64,000 bases of DNA. Source: Oryzomonas sp. (GTDB lineage: Bacteria > Desulfobacterota > Desulfuromonadia > Geobacterales > Pseudopelobacteraceae). A program made the position numbers and the translations under genes. The notes below the pieces were generated by a model, which was not told the DNA's origin, did not search any database, and was given only the letters and a program-made list of their open reading frames with translations. This document shows positions 63,067-64,000 of the stretch, one piece after another. The stretch covers positions 1-64,000 of the forward strand of contig JARLHN010000021.1 in assembly GCA_031292255.1 (NCBI GenBank), in the 5' to 3' direction. Numbering within the stretch: the stretch's first letter is position 1; each line of letters starts with the position of its first letter.

Positions 63067-63094
63067 TTGACCTGTGCGTTGAAGCGGATATGAT
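63067..63094 (+). promoter_or_regulatory. sigma-70-type promoter of the radical SAM gene
   Basis: TTGACC (63067-63072) and TATGAT (63089-63094) are 16 bp apart, 31 bp before the GTG start at 63125. Confidence 0.62.
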
Positions 63095-63124
63095 TTGACT
63101 ATACCAAAAGGATGAGGAGAACCT

Positions 63125-64000
63125 GTGCAGAAACAACGGCCCAAACTGCTGTACGCCGATGAAAAGGGAAACATCTACGACCACCCGGATCTGTGCATGG
63201 CCGGTATGAACGGAACCGTGCCGGTGCTGCCCGATGATGTGGAACTCATCCCGCTGCCCGAGGACAGCCGGCTGTTCACCATGCCCGCCATGCCGCCCAT
63301 TGCCTGGGACGCCCGGAAGAAGGGCTTTGTCACACTGGACAGCATCAGGGAGGGGAAGAGAATGCGGCGTATCCAGGCGGTATCGGCCTTCATGGCGCCC
63401 GGCTACGTGCGCACCCTGCTGCCGGCCTGCGACTATTCCCGCAAGACGGCCCACCTGCCGCTCTGGTCCTACACAGCCGTAGGGTGGGACGAGGAGCGGG
63501 ACTGTTTCGTGGTGGCCGCGTCCAGGGTCGATAACAACAGCAACTGGAACCCGGTCAATTACGACGACCGCACCCTTGACCCGCTGGTGCGCAAGCTGCT
63601 GGAGGAGATGCCGGGCAACCGCCTGCTGGAGCAGTTGGCCCGGTGCGCCGTGGACTACCACTGCTTTGCCGCAAAAAACCTCTTCTACCGCCGCTGGGAG
63701 GCGCCCTTGCCCACCTCGCCGGCCTGCAACTCGGCCTGCCTGGGGTGCATCAGCCTGCAACCATCGGAATGCTGTCCGGCCAACCACGAGCGGATCGGTT
63801 TCGTACCAACCCCGGAGGAGATCTGCCAGATCGCCCTCCCCCACCTGGAACAGGCCGAGCAGGCCATCGTCTCCTACGGTCAGGGATGCGAGGGGGACCC
63901 GATCCTCCAGGCGGACACCATAGCGGAGGCAACGGTCCGCCTGAAAAAGGCCACAAGCCGCGGCACGATCAACTTCAACTCCAACGGTTCCCTGCCGGAC
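63125..64000 (+). CDS. radical SAM protein, 3' end beyond the window
   Basis: An open frame runs from a GTG at 63125 (AGGAG 6-7 nt before it) through the right edge, at least 292 codons. The first 200 residues carry no signature I can name (AFMAPGYVRTLLPACDYSRK...). Then CNSACLGCISLQ gives the CX3CX2C iron-sulfur motif of radical SAM enzymes near residue 202, and VSYGQGCEGDPIL near 255 resembles the glycine-rich SAM-binding segment. An N-terminal extension of this size suggests a specialised subfamily. Substrate unknown. The last base of the window falls inside the gene. Confidence 0.75.
   Translation, partial: MQKQRPKLLYADEKGNIYDHPDLCMAGMNGTVPVLPDDVELIPLPEDSRLFTMPAMPPIAWDARKKGFVTLDSIREGKRMRRIQAVSAFMAPGYVRTLLPACDYSRKTAHLPLWSYTAVGWDEERDCFVVAASRVDNNSNWNPVNYDDRTLDPLVRKLLEEMPGNRLLEQLARCAVDYHCFAAKNLFYRRWEAPLPTSPACNSACLGCISLQPSECCPANHERIGFVPTPEEICQIALPHLEQAEQAIVSYGQGCEGDPILQADTIAEATVRLKKATSRGTINFNSNGSLPD

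Overview
The window looks like a chromosomal segment of a Geobacter-like bacterium (Geobacterales, Desulfobacterota). This is inferred from the compact lipid A/outer-membrane supercluster, a monoheme c-type cytochrome, several rubrerythrin/ferritin-like proteins, an NtrC-type regulator with sigma-54 promoters, and moderately high GC with dense palindromic repeats. No rRNA, tRNA or CRISPR array was recognised.

Layout. 1-2.6 kb: the 5' end of a group IIC intron placed behind a terminator, a small cytochrome c, an L,D-transpeptidase and a ferritin-like protein. 2.6-15 kb: lipopolysaccharide core genes, with four family-9 heptosyltransferases, two GT2 enzymes, a DUF4254 protein and tcdA on the minus strand. 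They are interrupted by a plus-strand island at 6.8-11.0 kb (GT4, GT10-like, GT2, methyltransferase). 15-38 kb: one long minus-strand envelope series. In transcription order it reads lysS, lolC, lolD, bamA, skp, lpxD, fabZ, lpxA, gnnA-like, gnnB-like, lpxB, msbA, lpxL, PAP2 phosphatase, waaA, three NHL-propeller lipoproteins, lpxK, a Trm112-like gene and waaF. It makes lipid A and Kdo/heptose core, flips it across the membrane, and builds the beta-barrel and lipoprotein export machinery. The gnnA/gnnB pair predicts a 2,3-diaminoglucose lipid A.

38-46 kb: RNase E/G with a long basic tail, two ferritin-like proteins, a cyclophilin, prmC, a purine phosphoribosyltransferase, a Bcp peroxiredoxin and a ferredoxin-like protein. 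45.8-59.1 kb: a copper/silver resistance region with a CDF transporter, an HMA-fold secreted protein, a sensor kinase, an NtrC-family regulator, CusC-CusB-CusA efflux genes and a Met/His-rich periplasmic protein. Two sigma-54 promoters, each preceded by the same 29-bp inverted-repeat site, mark a likely regulon. The kinase and regulator genes are separated by a MazEF module and AT-rich gene debris. 59.2-64 kb: sppA, a glutamine amidotransferase, a polysaccharide deacetylase, nhaA and the start of a radical SAM gene that runs off the right edge.

Palindromic, MITE-like repeats recur throughout. Several sit flush with gene ends and supply the last codons or the stop codon of the neighbouring gene. 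Start codons were re-chosen from Shine-Dalgarno matches and family N-termini wherever the longest reading frame looked too long or too short.
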